NCBI GenBank assembly: GCA_030145245.1
Contig: JAQYWC010000067.1
Coordinates: 1-64,000 of the forward strand
DNA length: 64,000 bases
Reading direction: 5' to 3'
Source: Desulfobacterium sp.
Lineage (GTDB): Bacteria > Desulfobacterota > Desulfobacteria > Desulfobacterales > Desulfobacteraceae
Position numbers and translations under genes: made by a program. Under the pieces are notes generated by a model. The model had not been told where the DNA came from and searched no databases. It was given only the letters and a program-made list of their open reading frames with translations. Positions 28,500-38,712 of this stretch are shown here, piece by piece (the stretch's first letter is position 1; the number at the start of each line of letters is the position of its first letter).

Positions 28500-30860
28500 A
28501 TGGAAGCCATGGAGGAATTGAAATTTGTTGGAAAACCAACGCCGCGAATTGATCAACAGGAAAAGGTCCTGGGAGCAGCCAGGTATGTGGATGATCTTGA
28601 TTTCGGGCCGAACCTGCTCCATGCCCAGGTGGTTGAAAGTTCCCTGGCCCATGCACGGATCAAAAAGATTGACACCTCCGAAGCAGAAAAGCTGCCAGGG
28701 GTGGTCAAGGTTGTCACGGGCAAGGATTTTCCCTACCACTTCGGGCTGTACATGCAGGATCGCCATATCTTTGCCCAGGACAAAGTCCGCTTTGCAGGCG
28801 AACAGGTGGCAGCGGTCATCGCCCGGGATCTTGCCACAGCCAAACGGGCGGCAAAACGGGTGAAAATCATCTATGAACCGCTTCCAGCGATCCTTGATCC
28901 CAGGGAAGCGGTTAAAAAGGATGCCACCCTGATTCATCCGGAACTTGGCGCCTATTCCCATGTGCCCTGGTTCTTTCCCAAACCAGGCAGCAACATCGCC
29001 CATTGGCGTAAGGTTCGCAAGGGTGATACGATTCAGGGCTTTGCTGAGGCGGACCTGATTTTTGCAGATACCTACCGGGTTCCCCGGTATGCCCACTGCA
29101 GCATCGAACTCCATGGCGCCATCGGGTTATGCGATCACAGCGGACGGATAACAGTGTGGGCCGCCTCCCAATCACCCCACACCCAACGCCATATTTTCGC
29201 ACAGGCCCTGGCGCCATTGGGATTTACCCACCAGAACCTGCGGGTGATAACCCCTTATGTGGGCGGCGGTTTCGGCGGCAAGGCCGGCGTAACCATGGAG
29301 ATCCTGGCAGCAGCCCTGCCCACCCTGGTGAAAGGGTATCCCATAAAGATTCACTGGACCCGGGAACAGGAATTCTACAACACCTATCAGCGTCCGGCCC
29401 TGGTCGGGACGTTGAAAATGGGCGTCAAAAAGGATGGCACCATCACCGCCTTTGATTATCTCATCCATTGGGACGCCGGCGCCTACGTGGAATACGGCGC
29501 CAATGTTGTCAATGCATCCGGGCTTTCCGCCACCGGTCCCTACCGGATTCCAAACGTCAGGATCGACGCCCTGTGCGTCTACACGAACCTGCCGCCGGGG
29601 GGTCCCTATCGCGGATTCGGCTACCCGGAGTTGCTGTTCGGCGTTGAATCCCACACCACCCGCATGGCGCAGCAACTGGGCATGGATGTGGTGGCTTTTA
29701 AACGCAAGAACGCCATCAGGGAGGGTGATAAACTGCCCTATGGCGCGCCCATGACGCCCAACGGCCTGACCGAATGTATTGACAGGGTGGTAAAGACCAT
29801 TGAATGGGGTAAAAAAGAAGAGCACAGCGACCCGAATAAGGCGATCGGGAAAGGGTTTGCCATCTTCTGGAAAGCCCCGGCCATGCCGCCCAACGCGGCT
29901 TCCTCGGCGTTCCTGAAATTCAATGAAGATGCCAGTGTGAATCTGCTGATCTCGGCCGTGGAGATCGGCCAGGGGGTTTTAACGGCCATGGCCCAGATTG
30001 CCGCCGAAATCCTGACCGTTCCCCCGGAGAAAATCCGGGTGGAATCCCCGGACACCGACCGGAATCCCTATGAATGGCAGACCGTTGCCTCCCATGTGGC
30101 CTGGGGCACCGGCAATGCGGTTAAACGCGCTGCCATAGATGCCCGGGAGCAGATTTTCGAGGCCGTTCATCACGCCTGTTTTCTTGAAAAGGACGCGCTG
30201 TACCTGGAAGATGAAGCCGTAAAATGCCGGACCCAACCGGGTTTTGCACTTTTATTGAAAGAGATTGTGATCAACGGCATCATGGTGGAAGACGGTACAT
30301 ACCGGGGCGGGCCCATCATGGGCCGGGGCACCTTCATGCCCCGGTTTACCTCCGCCATGGGCGATCCCGACACCGGCCAGGGGGGACATCCCTGCGTGCA
30401 CTATACCGTGGGCGCGGCCGCCCTGACCCTGGAAGTGGATAAGCAAACCGGACGGATGAAGGTGCTAAAAGCTGTGGAAGCCATCGATGCCGGCAAAGCG
30501 ATCAATCCGCAGATAGTAAAGGACCAGATTTGCGGCGGATTGCTCCAGGGCCTGGGCACAGTCCTGTATGAGGATATGCGCTTTGATGAAAGCGGCAAAT
30601 TGCTCAATCCCAACTTCACCGACTACAAGCTTCCCACGGCCATGGATATCCCGGATGAAGTGATTCCCATCATCGTTGAGACCCCGCAGGCGGACGGCCC
30701 GTTTGGCGCAAGGGGCATTGCGGAACATCCCACCATTCCGGCAGCGCCCATGGTGGCCAACGCGGTTTGCGATGCTGTGGGCGTCCGGGTCAAATCCATG
30801 CCGGTCACGGCGGAAAAGGTGGGGCTGGCCCTGGCTGCGGGCCAAACGGAAGTAGAATAG
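28500..30860 (+). CDS. Molybdenum hydroxylase large (molybdopterin-binding) subunit
   Basis: GGGFGGKAGVTMEI, GGPYRGFGYPELLF, GQGVLTAMAQIAAEIL, GARGIAEHPTIPAAPMVANAV. Confidence 0.95.
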   Translation: MEAMEELKFVGKPTPRIDQQEKVLGAARYVDDLDFGPNLLHAQVVESSLAHARIKKIDTSEAEKLPGVVKVVTGKDFPYHFGLYMQDRHIFAQDKVRFAGEQVAAVIARDLATAKRAAKRVKIIYEPLPAILDPREAVKKDATLIHPELGAYSHVPWFFPKPGSNIAHWRKVRKGDTIQGFAEADLIFADTYRVPRYAHCSIELHGAIGLCDHSGRITVWAASQSPHTQRHIFAQALAPLGFTHQNLRVITPYVGGGFGGKAGVTMEILAAALPTLVKGYPIKIHWTREQEFYNTYQRPALVGTLKMGVKKDGTITAFDYLIHWDAGAYVEYGANVVNASGLSATGPYRIPNVRIDALCVYTNLPPGGPYRGFGYPELLFGVESHTTRMAQQLGMDVVAFKRKNAIREGDKLPYGAPMTPNGLTECIDRVVKTIEWGKKEEHSDPNKAIGKGFAIFWKAPAMPPNAASSAFLKFNEDASVNLLISAVEIGQGVLTAMAQIAAEILTVPPEKIRVESPDTDRNPYEWQTVASHVAWGTGNAVKRAAIDAREQIFEAVHHACFLEKDALYLEDEAVKCRTQPGFALLLKEIVINGIMVEDGTYRGGPIMGRGTFMPRFTSAMGDPDTGQGGHPCVHYTVGAAALTLEVDKQTGRMKVLKAVEAIDAGKAINPQIVKDQICGGLLQGLGTVLYEDMRFDESGKLLNPNFTDYKLPTAMDIPDEVIPIIVETPQADGPFGARGIAEHPTIPAAPMVANAVCDAVGVRVKSMPVTAEKVGLALAAGQTEVE

Positions 30861-30881
30861 ATATAAACAAGGAGAAGTATA

Positions 30882-32126
30882 ATGATTAAGAAGCGTAAAG
30901 GTGCAGGATTTTTCCAGTGGCTTTTCATGCTTTCGTTGATCTTTTCCATCTGCGTATTTTCAACGGGAAAGGGCTTTGCCGGATCACGGTTTTCCTTCCT
31001 CGTTGTTGGCGATACACGCACCGAACCGTATATCACAGGCGGGCCCAACGAGCGGGATGGTATCCAAACAGTGTTCAAAAAGCGTTTCCAGGCCCCTTTG
31101 GAACTGTTCTTCGATGAAAACAGCCAGCAACTTGTTCGCGCCGTTCACAAAAAGGGGGAGGGCCATACCATCACCTTGAACTACCGGGACGGCTGGGTCA
31201 GCTCCATGGTTGAGAAGAATAACGGGAATAATCGGGTGATCATGCGGGATACCGGCCGAAAATGGGTCTTTGACCGGATCGTTGCAACCATCAGGAAGGG
31301 GGCCGCCGGCACTCCCGGCCACGCCCGGTTTCTTCTCCACGGCGGGGACATCCCCCTTTTCGGGTTCCAGGGAAAAACCCTGGACGAGAGTCCCTACTGG
31401 CAACTTTTTGAGGATGAGTTGCTGAATCGCCTGCCCCCTGCAGGAAAAGACCTCGGGCTGCCCGGCAGGGTGTTCGTGGCCGTGGGCAACCATGCCACAT
31501 GGGAGGACCCGGCAATCAGCGGCTTTACGACCACCTTACCCTGGCTGGCCGATCCCGGACTGTCCCGGGAGCGCCGGATCTATGCATTCTCCTTCCAGGA
31601 AAGCCGGTTTATCTTCCTGGATTGCGGAGACTACAGCTCCACGGGCACAGCATGGACCAGCCAGTTTCCGCCGTTTGAGGTTCAGATGGAATATCTGACC
31701 GGCCAGCTCAACCAGGCATGGCTTTCGGGAATAAAGAACGTTTTTGTGGTGTATCACAAACCCTCGTATGTAAAGGTCGGTCACGATCCCCTGCCTCCAG
31801 ACCAGAGTCCCCACAGGGTTTTCAGGGAATTCGCCGACAGGCTGAAGATCTGCGTGTTCAACAGCCATACCCACACAACCGAACAATACCGGGTGGACAA
31901 TATCGATTACCTGGTTCTCGGCGGCGGGGGCGCGCCCCAGAAGTTTACGCTCACCAGGCATCCCACAACCGAAAAGGAACTATACTGGAAGGGAAAAGAG
32001 CGGGTGGAAGAGTACAATTACCTGGAAGTCCGGGTAGACGGCCCCAATTTTAAAGCCCTGCTTCACAGGTTCCGGCCCACCCAACCCCAGAACCCCATGG
32101 GCGTGGTGGAGCTATTGACCCGGTAA
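30882..32126 (+). CDS. Secreted metallophosphoesterase
   Basis: Signal peptide; FLVVGDTRTEP, LHGGDIP, AVGNHATWEDP, VFNSHTHTTEQYRVDNIDYLVLGGGG. Confidence 0.85.
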   Translation: MIKKRKGAGFFQWLFMLSLIFSICVFSTGKGFAGSRFSFLVVGDTRTEPYITGGPNERDGIQTVFKKRFQAPLELFFDENSQQLVRAVHKKGEGHTITLNYRDGWVSSMVEKNNGNNRVIMRDTGRKWVFDRIVATIRKGAAGTPGHARFLLHGGDIPLFGFQGKTLDESPYWQLFEDELLNRLPPAGKDLGLPGRVFVAVGNHATWEDPAISGFTTTLPWLADPGLSRERRIYAFSFQESRFIFLDCGDYSSTGTAWTSQFPPFEVQMEYLTGQLNQAWLSGIKNVFVVYHKPSYVKVGHDPLPPDQSPHRVFREFADRLKICVFNSHTHTTEQYRVDNIDYLVLGGGGAPQKFTLTRHPTTEKELYWKGKERVEEYNYLEVRVDGPNFKALLHRFRPTQPQNPMGVVELLTR

Positions 32127-33902
32127 GAAGGCCTTTTCCTGTAACATTGGCTGACCCCCTGGGAAAAACATATGATCCACATAATATTCGGAAAAAGAAG
32201 GTAACGCCGAAAGCTCAATATATTCAGTGCGATCGATAATTGATTGCGCATGATCCCGGGCATTTTTTTCCGTAACATAACGCAGGGCGCCAAAGCCTGC
32301 CGCATTTCCAAGGACAGAGATCCGCGGCAAAAGCGCTTGGGGAATCAGTCCGATACGGACGGCACTTTCTGCCCTTAACGCAGATCCGAAACCGCCTGCA
32401 AGATAAAACGTATCAATGGCATCCGGTGAGATATTAGCTTGCCTGAAAAGAATTTCAATCCCGGCCCGGATGGCCGCTTTTGCAAGTTGAACCTCCCTGA
32501 TATCTTTTTGTGTGAGATAAACAGAGTCGGTAAACATCAATCCTTTTGTTGCATCCAACCGGTCTGCCAGGGGGCCTGAAGAGTCGGCTGACAGCGCGCC
32601 GGTTTCATCAAGAACATTCAACTCCAGGAGAAGTGCAACAGCATCCAGGACGCCGGAGCCGCAGATACCACGGGGAGCTATGTTTTCCATCACCGTAAAC
32701 CCGAGACCCGAGTCTGTTTGATCAACCGTATCGATCGCGCCGGCCTGGCCCGGCATTCCACAGGCGAGGGTCACCCCTTCAAAACAAGGTCCGGCGGCGG
32801 CAGAGCAGCAATAGAATGTATTGTTTGCAAACAATACGGTTTCTGCGTTGGTCCCAAAATCAATGAGAAGAAACGGTTCGGTTGCCTGGTGTGCCTCAAC
32901 AGCAAGAAGGGAAGCAACAATATCCGCCCCGATATAGGAAGAGATGCCAGGCATTAAAAAAGCAGGAGCAGCCGAAGAGATTCCAAGCTCTCCGGCATTT
33001 AACCGCATTGGCTGGGTGGTGATGGGACGAAAGGGTGCTTTTCCGATAAACTCCCCGGGCAGGCCGCAAACCATATGCATCATGGTTGTATTGCCTGCAA
33101 AACAGATCATGCTCACATCATCAAGATCAGCTTCATTCAACAAGGCGTGTAATATTTGATCAATCTGCCCGATGATTGCTTTTTGTACAAAAGAGGTACC
33201 TTTATCAATCGTGTGTTTTATCCTGCTGACAACATCCGCACCATAGGGATATTGAGCATTATGTTCTCCTTTGACACCAACAACATTTTGTCCGTACAGA
33301 TCAACCAGGGTTGCCGCAACCGTTGTCGTTCCGATATCAACGATCAAGGCATGGTGGTCTTTGGAACAGGAAAAGCCGAGAAGGGTATCGTCCTGTACCA
33401 GGGCATATCCCTGTTTGCTGGTCTCCTTCAGATCTTTCAGAAAATAGGGCAATCGTGCCTGTTGCTGCAGCGTCAGGCCATGGCGCCTGACATGACTGCC
33501 ACGGAGCAGGCGTTCCATATCTGTTTCCGGAAAATCACCGGGCGACGGAGAAAGTTCGAATCTTTTCTTTGAGATGGCAGGCGTAAAATCATACGCTTTT
33601 CGTGCAAACGAGGAGAGGACGCAAAGTGAACTTTTATTCGGGAGTGTGATTTCAACTCCTTCCTGGGCCCGGGTATGACACCCAAGGCGAAGTCCGGAAT
33701 CGATGGCCGCCTGCCCGAGCTTAGAGATCTCTTCATCACACGGGGTCGTATTGGCATGGATAAGACATTTTCCGCATTTACCAATGCCGCAAGGGAAATC
33801 CAGCAATCCATGACCTTGCAGCAAAGGGGCAATGGGATCACCCGCTTCCATCCAATATATCTTCTCTGTTGTTTGATCAAAGATCTTTATGGCGATTTTC
33901 AT
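32112..33902 (-). CDS. Corrinoid activation protein (RamA/DUF4445-like, N-terminal 2Fe-2S domain plus ASKHA-type ATPase domain)
   Basis: FPCGIGKCGKCLIHANTTPCDEE 2Fe-2S motif; LIVDIGTTTVAATLVDL; GTNAETVLFANN; GSGVLDAVALLLEL; FYLAGGFGSAL. Confidence 0.92.
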   Translation of the reverse strand: MKIAIKIFDQTTEKIYWMEAGDPIAPLLQGHGLLDFPCGIGKCGKCLIHANTTPCDEEISKLGQAAIDSGLRLGCHTRAQEGVEITLPNKSSLCVLSSFARKAYDFTPAISKKRFELSPSPGDFPETDMERLLRGSHVRRHGLTLQQQARLPYFLKDLKETSKQGYALVQDDTLLGFSCSKDHHALIVDIGTTTVAATLVDLYGQNVVGVKGEHNAQYPYGADVVSRIKHTIDKGTSFVQKAIIGQIDQILHALLNEADLDDVSMICFAGNTTMMHMVCGLPGEFIGKAPFRPITTQPMRLNAGELGISSAAPAFLMPGISSYIGADIVASLLAVEAHQATEPFLLIDFGTNAETVLFANNTFYCCSAAAGPCFEGVTLACGMPGQAGAIDTVDQTDSGLGFTVMENIAPRGICGSGVLDAVALLLELNVLDETGALSADSSGPLADRLDATKGLMFTDSVYLTQKDIREVQLAKAAIRAGIEILFRQANISPDAIDTFYLAGGFGSALRAESAVRIGLIPQALLPRISVLGNAAGFGALRYVTEKNARDHAQSIIDRTEYIELSALPSFSEYYVDHMFFPGGQPMLQEKAFLPGQ

Positions 33903-34048
33903 AGCATACGGTTTGTTCCGGAACTTGATTCCAAGCGGGTCAGGATCATCACAGGGTCCCTAGGGAAAGCCCATGACCACAACAGGAGAACCGGAACTCC
34001 TTTATACGAAGTTCCGGTTCTGCCCGATAAACGTCACAGGATAAAATC

Positions 34049-34696
34049 CTATGCATGTGCCAGGGCACAGATCTCCAAAGCTTTTGCTGCCGCAGTCGGC
34101 GCGTCCGGCGTATAATAGTCTGCGCCAACAGACTCACAGAAATCCGCATTGATGGGAGCGCCACCGACCATCAGTTTTACTTTTCCTGCAATGGAGCTGT
34201 TTGCAATACTTGCCACAACATCCTTAATATGTACCATGGTGGTTGTCAGCAGCGCAGAACAGGCAATCACATCCGCATTGTTCTCAATGGCCGCTTCAAC
34301 ATATTTTTCAGGTGCCACATCGGTTCCGATGTCAATCACATTAAGGCCTTTGCTCTCCATCATCATGCGAACAAGATTCTTTCCAATGTCATGGAGATCA
34401 TCCTTGATGGTTCCGATAACAACGGTTCCTTTGGATTTAACATTTGCACTGACCAGTAATGGACGCAGCATGTCTGTTCCCACCGACATGGCACGGGCGG
34501 CAATAAGGACTTCCGGGATAAAGATATCATTATTTTTAAACCGCTGGCCAATGACATCCATTCCAGCCATCAAGCCGTTATCCAGAATATCCTGGGGGGA
34601 AATTCCTTCGTCAATCGCCTGCTGGACGAAAACTTTCACTTCCGCCATTTTACCTTTTTGCAAATTTTGAGATATATCTTCAAATACTGTGCTCAT
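34049..34696 (-). CDS. Corrinoid-binding methyltransferase protein (MtbC/MttC type)
   Basis: GTIKDDLHDIGKNLVRMMMESKGLNVIDIGTDV (DxHxxG cobalamin motif) and helical N-terminus. Confidence 0.95.
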   Translation of the reverse strand: MSTVFEDISQNLQKGKMAEVKVFVQQAIDEGISPQDILDNGLMAGMDVIGQRFKNNDIFIPEVLIAARAMSVGTDMLRPLLVSANVKSKGTVVIGTIKDDLHDIGKNLVRMMMESKGLNVIDIGTDVAPEKYVEAAIENNADVIACSALLTTTMVHIKDVVASIANSSIAGKVKLMVGGAPINADFCESVGADYYTPDAPTAAAKALEICALAHA

Positions 34697-34717
34697 AATA
34701 TGTCCTTCCTGATTTTG

Positions 34718-35611
34718 TTATCGCTGAATAAGTCCCTTGATGAAAAATGCATCCCGGACCTCTTTTAATGTTCCTCGCATGCAGATAATGGTAAGGGGGG
34801 CCAACGCAGTTTCCGCTTCCCTGACTTCAAATCCCCTGCCCGTATCTGAGATATAATAATTCTTCCGGCCGCATTTGATATACCCTTTTACCCTGAGTAT
34901 CTTCCCGTTTTCCTTCAGGGTCTCCAACAGTTGCTCCGGCGGCACCGCAATCTGGGAGATGGTAAAACTTTCCGGCCGGTTGTCCTTTGTGTTCAAGCTG
35001 CCGATATGGAAGCTTTCCCGATGTTCTTCACATACCGACAGGATATTTATGTCGGATTTTTCTTCTATGATACCCACATCCTTATTAATGCTTTTAAGGT
35101 ACGCTTTTGCGGCACTCTTCTCTTTTTCAGAGGTGATATCCCCCTTGGTCAGCAGCACCAGGTCCGAAGCCCTGATCTGCCGGGGAATCACTTCAAGAAC
35201 ATGGGAAAGTTTCACGCTTTTTATGGGGTCAAATGCACAGATCGTACAAAGGTGCTCAAAGTCGGATTCAAGATGAGCATTGTTCAGCAGAAGATGCATG
35301 CCTGCAGGGTCCGCCATGCCGGAGGCTTCGATAAAGATCAATTCCGCAGGAGATGTTGCCAGGTGCAGAAGCGCTTTTACAAATGACTCTTTCAGGCAGG
35401 CGCAAAAAATGGACCCCCCGCCGATTTCCAGGATCGCCTCATCCGGCACCTCGGCGTTTCGAATAAGGGTTCCGTCCACAGGGATCTCTCCAAAGTCATT
35501 CAGCAGAACCCCGACTTTATAGTGGGCATATTGATTCAGAAGGTGACGGAGAAGCGTGGTTTTCCCACTGCCTAAAAAACCACATAGTATAATAATTTTT
35601 TTCTTCTTCAT
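34718..35611 (-). CDS. CobW/P47K family GTP-binding protein
   Basis: CGFLGSGKTTLLRHLL P-loop, IEASGMADP, GGGSIFCACLKESF. Confidence 0.9.
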   Translation of the reverse strand: MKKKKIIILCGFLGSGKTTLLRHLLNQYAHYKVGVLLNDFGEIPVDGTLIRNAEVPDEAILEIGGGSIFCACLKESFVKALLHLATSPAELIFIEASGMADPAGMHLLLNNAHLESDFEHLCTICAFDPIKSVKLSHVLEVIPRQIRASDLVLLTKGDITSEKEKSAAKAYLKSINKDVGIIEEKSDINILSVCEEHRESFHIGSLNTKDNRPESFTISQIAVPPEQLLETLKENGKILRVKGYIKCGRKNYYISDTGRGFEVREAETALAPLTIICMRGTLKEVRDAFFIKGLIQR

Positions 35612-35674
35612 ATTTTCCAGCCTTCAATTTTACAAGGCGACCCCACACCCAGCGGTATGGGGTCGCCTGAATCG

Positions 35675-37033
35675 CTACTTTTGAGATGCAAGAACAATCT
35701 CTTCCCGGAGCTGCTCCACGGTTGGAATAAGAGAAACATGTTTTATCTCACCGTTGATAACGATGGAAGGCACATTTTTCAATTCGATTTTATTCATGAA
35801 ACTGATGTTTTCAGGATACATGATAGACCGTTCAACCACTTCGACCTTTACATCGCCGCAGATGGCCTGGGCATCATTTGCAGCTTTCACCATATAACCA
35901 CATGCCGCACATGTTTTGGAGTCAATACTGACAACCTCCACAAGCACATGGTCAAGGCTCTCATAGTCAGGCAGGTCGATCTCAGGAAGGTTGTCTTTGG
36001 CAGTATAGTTCTCAAGGGCTTTTTTGACTGCCTCCCTGTTATGAACCGCCTGACCCACCCCGATCAAGTTGGCTGCCGGAGCGTCAAACGGCACATCACA
36101 GCCGGGAGCAAGTATAAACAAATGGGTCCCCATTTTTTCCATGAGCTCAATGGCTTCTTTCTGGTTGTCCTGCTGGGTTCCCAGAAGCATGGTGATGGTA
36201 AGCTGTAAATTTCCGGACATGGTAATGCCATACTTGTCCGTGACTTTTTTGGCTTCAACAATGTCAACATTTTCATCAATGGCAATGCAGCCGGGGGCTG
36301 TTTTGCACATGGGTTCTATATTCTTTGTTGCGTCTCCGCATACAAAGAAGGAGGACGGAACGCCCTGCTCTTTTATGGAAGCGAACAGACGGGAATAGGG
36401 TTCACTCAAAAATGTTTCAAACATATCCGGTGAAATCTGAGAAACAAGGGGATCTACGGCTGCAATAATATCGCACCCGGCTTCAATGTAAAATTTTGCA
36501 AGGTCGGCAACAACGTCTGCGCAGTAATTGACAAGCGCTTTTACCCCTTCCTCATTATCATACATATCCATGAAGATATTGGTCCCCCGAAGGTGGGAGG
36601 CCAGGGTAAATGGGCCGCAAACCAGACCATACATGGCCACATCCGGCTTTGCCGCTTTAAACCGGCGCATGACATCCAGATTCAGCGGGATACGGCCATC
36701 GGTTTTCTCCAGCCGTTGTGTCGGGATCACAAGTTCCGAACCGCTCAGGGGATGGGTGCAAACGGTCGGGGGGGTATTCTTATACCAGGTCAGGTCACAT
36801 CCCAGGATTTCAGCCTCAACCTGCAGGTCGAAAATGGGGGGCATGCCATCCGGCGTATATTGCTCTTCTGCTTCGATCAGGCATTCAAGGAGTTTATCCG
36901 CAGATTTGAATATCTCTTCTGCCGTATATCCTTTCAGATTTGCAATTTGAGAACCTGTGTAAGGAACCCAGGGACACCGTTCAACCGTTTTTCCCTGGAG
37001 TACATCTAAAATAAGTTGTTTTCCTGTCATCAT
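35675..37033 (-). CDS. Uroporphyrinogen decarboxylase-family (MtaA/MtbA-like) methyltransferase fused to C-terminal thioredoxin-like domain
   Basis: UroD-type N-terminal region (VERCPWVPYTGSQIANLKGYT, LVCGPFTLASHLRG, IIAAVDPLVSQISPDMFETFLSEPY, PGCDVPFDAPAANLIG) followed by VEVVSIDSKTCAACGYMVKAAND...ELKNVPSIVINGEIKH. Confidence 0.88.
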   Translation of the reverse strand: MMTGKQLILDVLQGKTVERCPWVPYTGSQIANLKGYTAEEIFKSADKLLECLIEAEEQYTPDGMPPIFDLQVEAEILGCDLTWYKNTPPTVCTHPLSGSELVIPTQRLEKTDGRIPLNLDVMRRFKAAKPDVAMYGLVCGPFTLASHLRGTNIFMDMYDNEEGVKALVNYCADVVADLAKFYIEAGCDIIAAVDPLVSQISPDMFETFLSEPYSRLFASIKEQGVPSSFFVCGDATKNIEPMCKTAPGCIAIDENVDIVEAKKVTDKYGITMSGNLQLTITMLLGTQQDNQKEAIELMEKMGTHLFILAPGCDVPFDAPAANLIGVGQAVHNREAVKKALENYTAKDNLPEIDLPDYESLDHVLVEVVSIDSKTCAACGYMVKAANDAQAICGDVKVEVVERSIMYPENISFMNKIELKNVPSIVINGEIKHVSLIPTVEQLREEIVLASQK

Positions 37034-37080
37034 TCTTTCCTTTTATCTCCTGTTACAATCAGTACGCTTTGACTACCGGA

Positions 37081-38673
37081 TCAGTTCAGTTTGCTGGTCT
37101 CAAGCAGATGGGATGATAGTTTTTCCAGAAGCGCCTTTTCCTGGGCTTCCTCATACTTTACCTGTTCTTTCTTTAGCGTCTTGAACAGGGAAACCACCAT
37201 AAACCAGACCATGGGGAGGAATGGTGCACCGGCCAGAATCCCGGCAAACTTGACCCCGTCAAGCCCGTTTGTGTTCAACAGAACAATGGAGATCGCTCCA
37301 ATGATGAGTCCCCACAAAAGAACCATGCTCTTTTTGGGCTCCAGGGCGCCATAGGACATCTGCATGGCGATAAAGAGAGACGCAGCATCCGCAGATGTGA
37401 TCAGGAAACCTGCCACGCTGAGAAAGATGAGACAGTTAATGATAACACCACCGCCAAAAGCTGCGGCAACCGCATAACTGCCCTGGGCGGGATTTATTTG
37501 AACCTGTGCCCAGATATTTCCGATCTGGTGTGCATCGAGAAATTGAGTTGCCGTCATCAAAACGCCAAACCAGACAAACGAAACACAAACAGGGATAAAA
37601 AGAACACCGAGTACGAACTGCTGAATGGTTCTTCCACGGGAGATACGGGCGATAAACCCACCTACAAAAGGCGCCCATGAGATATTCCACAGCCAGTAGA
37701 AAATAGGCCAGTCATAGGTCCAACCGTCTGAGAGGTTTTGGGTGTCAGTAAACAATGCCATGGTAAAGAAATGGTTCAGATACTGACCAATGGTTTCAAC
37801 CATGCCATTGAGTAGCAGGACTGTGGGTCCGGCAAAAAGGATAAAAAGGAACCACGCCACAGAGACCCAGACATTACCGGTACTGATCAGCTTGATTCCC
37901 TTGTGCAGTCCTGAGTAGGCTGCAAGGGTATATGCAATAATAATGGAAAACATGATGATTGCGTTGCCCCAGAGACCGACCTCGATACCGAAAATATTTT
38001 TCAGGCCGACACTGAAAAGCATCAACCCAAGGCAGTTGGCGGCAGCAGCCCCCCAGAGAGCGGTGATGGAGGAGATAATTTCAGCAATTCGGCCCCAGAC
38101 AGTCTCTGATGCGTTTTCTCCGAGCAATCCATAAAAGGCACCGGAAACCGTCATCGGCCGTCCCAGGCGGAATGCCGGAAACGCAATCGCCAGGCCGACG
38201 ATGGCATAAATGGCCCACTGGTGAAATCCCCAGTGCAGCATTGCAGCACCTTTTGCTACAAGGTAAGCGGATTGAGTGCCCGACTCTGCAAGGTAAGGCG
38301 TCTTATAAAAGTGCCACAGAGCTTCCCCAAAAGGCCAGAAGACATATCCGGCACCCAGCCCGCAGCCAAACAATAATGAGATCCAGGCAAAGGTAGTGAA
38401 TTCCGGCCGGTCGTCATCTTTTCCCAGGCGAAGGTCCTTATATTTACCAAAGGCAAGGAAGAGCAGCAGGGGAATAAAAATAAACACGCTAAGAATAAAA
38501 AACCAGCCGAATTTATGGCCAATAAAGTTTTTAGCACCTTTCATCACTTCCACAAACCCGGTGGCGTCCGTTGCCGCCCAGACAAGGGAAAGAAAGGTAA
38601 GTCCCAGTGTAACCCAAACAAGTAATTTATCGATCGAACCACGTTTGTCGATTGTTTCAGCTTTAGTTTCCAC
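37081..38673 (-). CDS. BCCT family transporter
   Basis: Multi-pass; WISLLFGCGLGAGYVFWPFGEALWHF, MLHWGFHQWAIYAIVGLAIAF, PIFYWLWNISWAPFVGGFIARISRGRTIQQFVLGVLFIP. Confidence 0.95.
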   Translation of the reverse strand: METKAETIDKRGSIDKLLVWVTLGLTFLSLVWAATDATGFVEVMKGAKNFIGHKFGWFFILSVFIFIPLLLFLAFGKYKDLRLGKDDDRPEFTTFAWISLLFGCGLGAGYVFWPFGEALWHFYKTPYLAESGTQSAYLVAKGAAMLHWGFHQWAIYAIVGLAIAFPAFRLGRPMTVSGAFYGLLGENASETVWGRIAEIISSITALWGAAAANCLGLMLFSVGLKNIFGIEVGLWGNAIIMFSIIIAYTLAAYSGLHKGIKLISTGNVWVSVAWFLFILFAGPTVLLLNGMVETIGQYLNHFFTMALFTDTQNLSDGWTYDWPIFYWLWNISWAPFVGGFIARISRGRTIQQFVLGVLFIPVCVSFVWFGVLMTATQFLDAHQIGNIWAQVQINPAQGSYAVAAAFGGGVIINCLIFLSVAGFLITSADAASLFIAMQMSYGALEPKKSMVLLWGLIIGAISIVLLNTNGLDGVKFAGILAGAPFLPMVWFMVVSLFKTLKKEQVKYEEAQEKALLEKLSSHLLETSKLN

Positions 38674-38712
38674 GAATAGTTCCCAACTGATAAAATTTAT
38701 TTACAACAAAAA

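Noticed and set aside
27134-30860. Carbon monoxide dehydrogenase (CoxMSL) annotation
   Set aside because: Subunit order matches, but the large subunit lacks the AYXCSFR active-site loop and has PYRGFG instead, so only a generic molybdenum hydroxylase call is supported.
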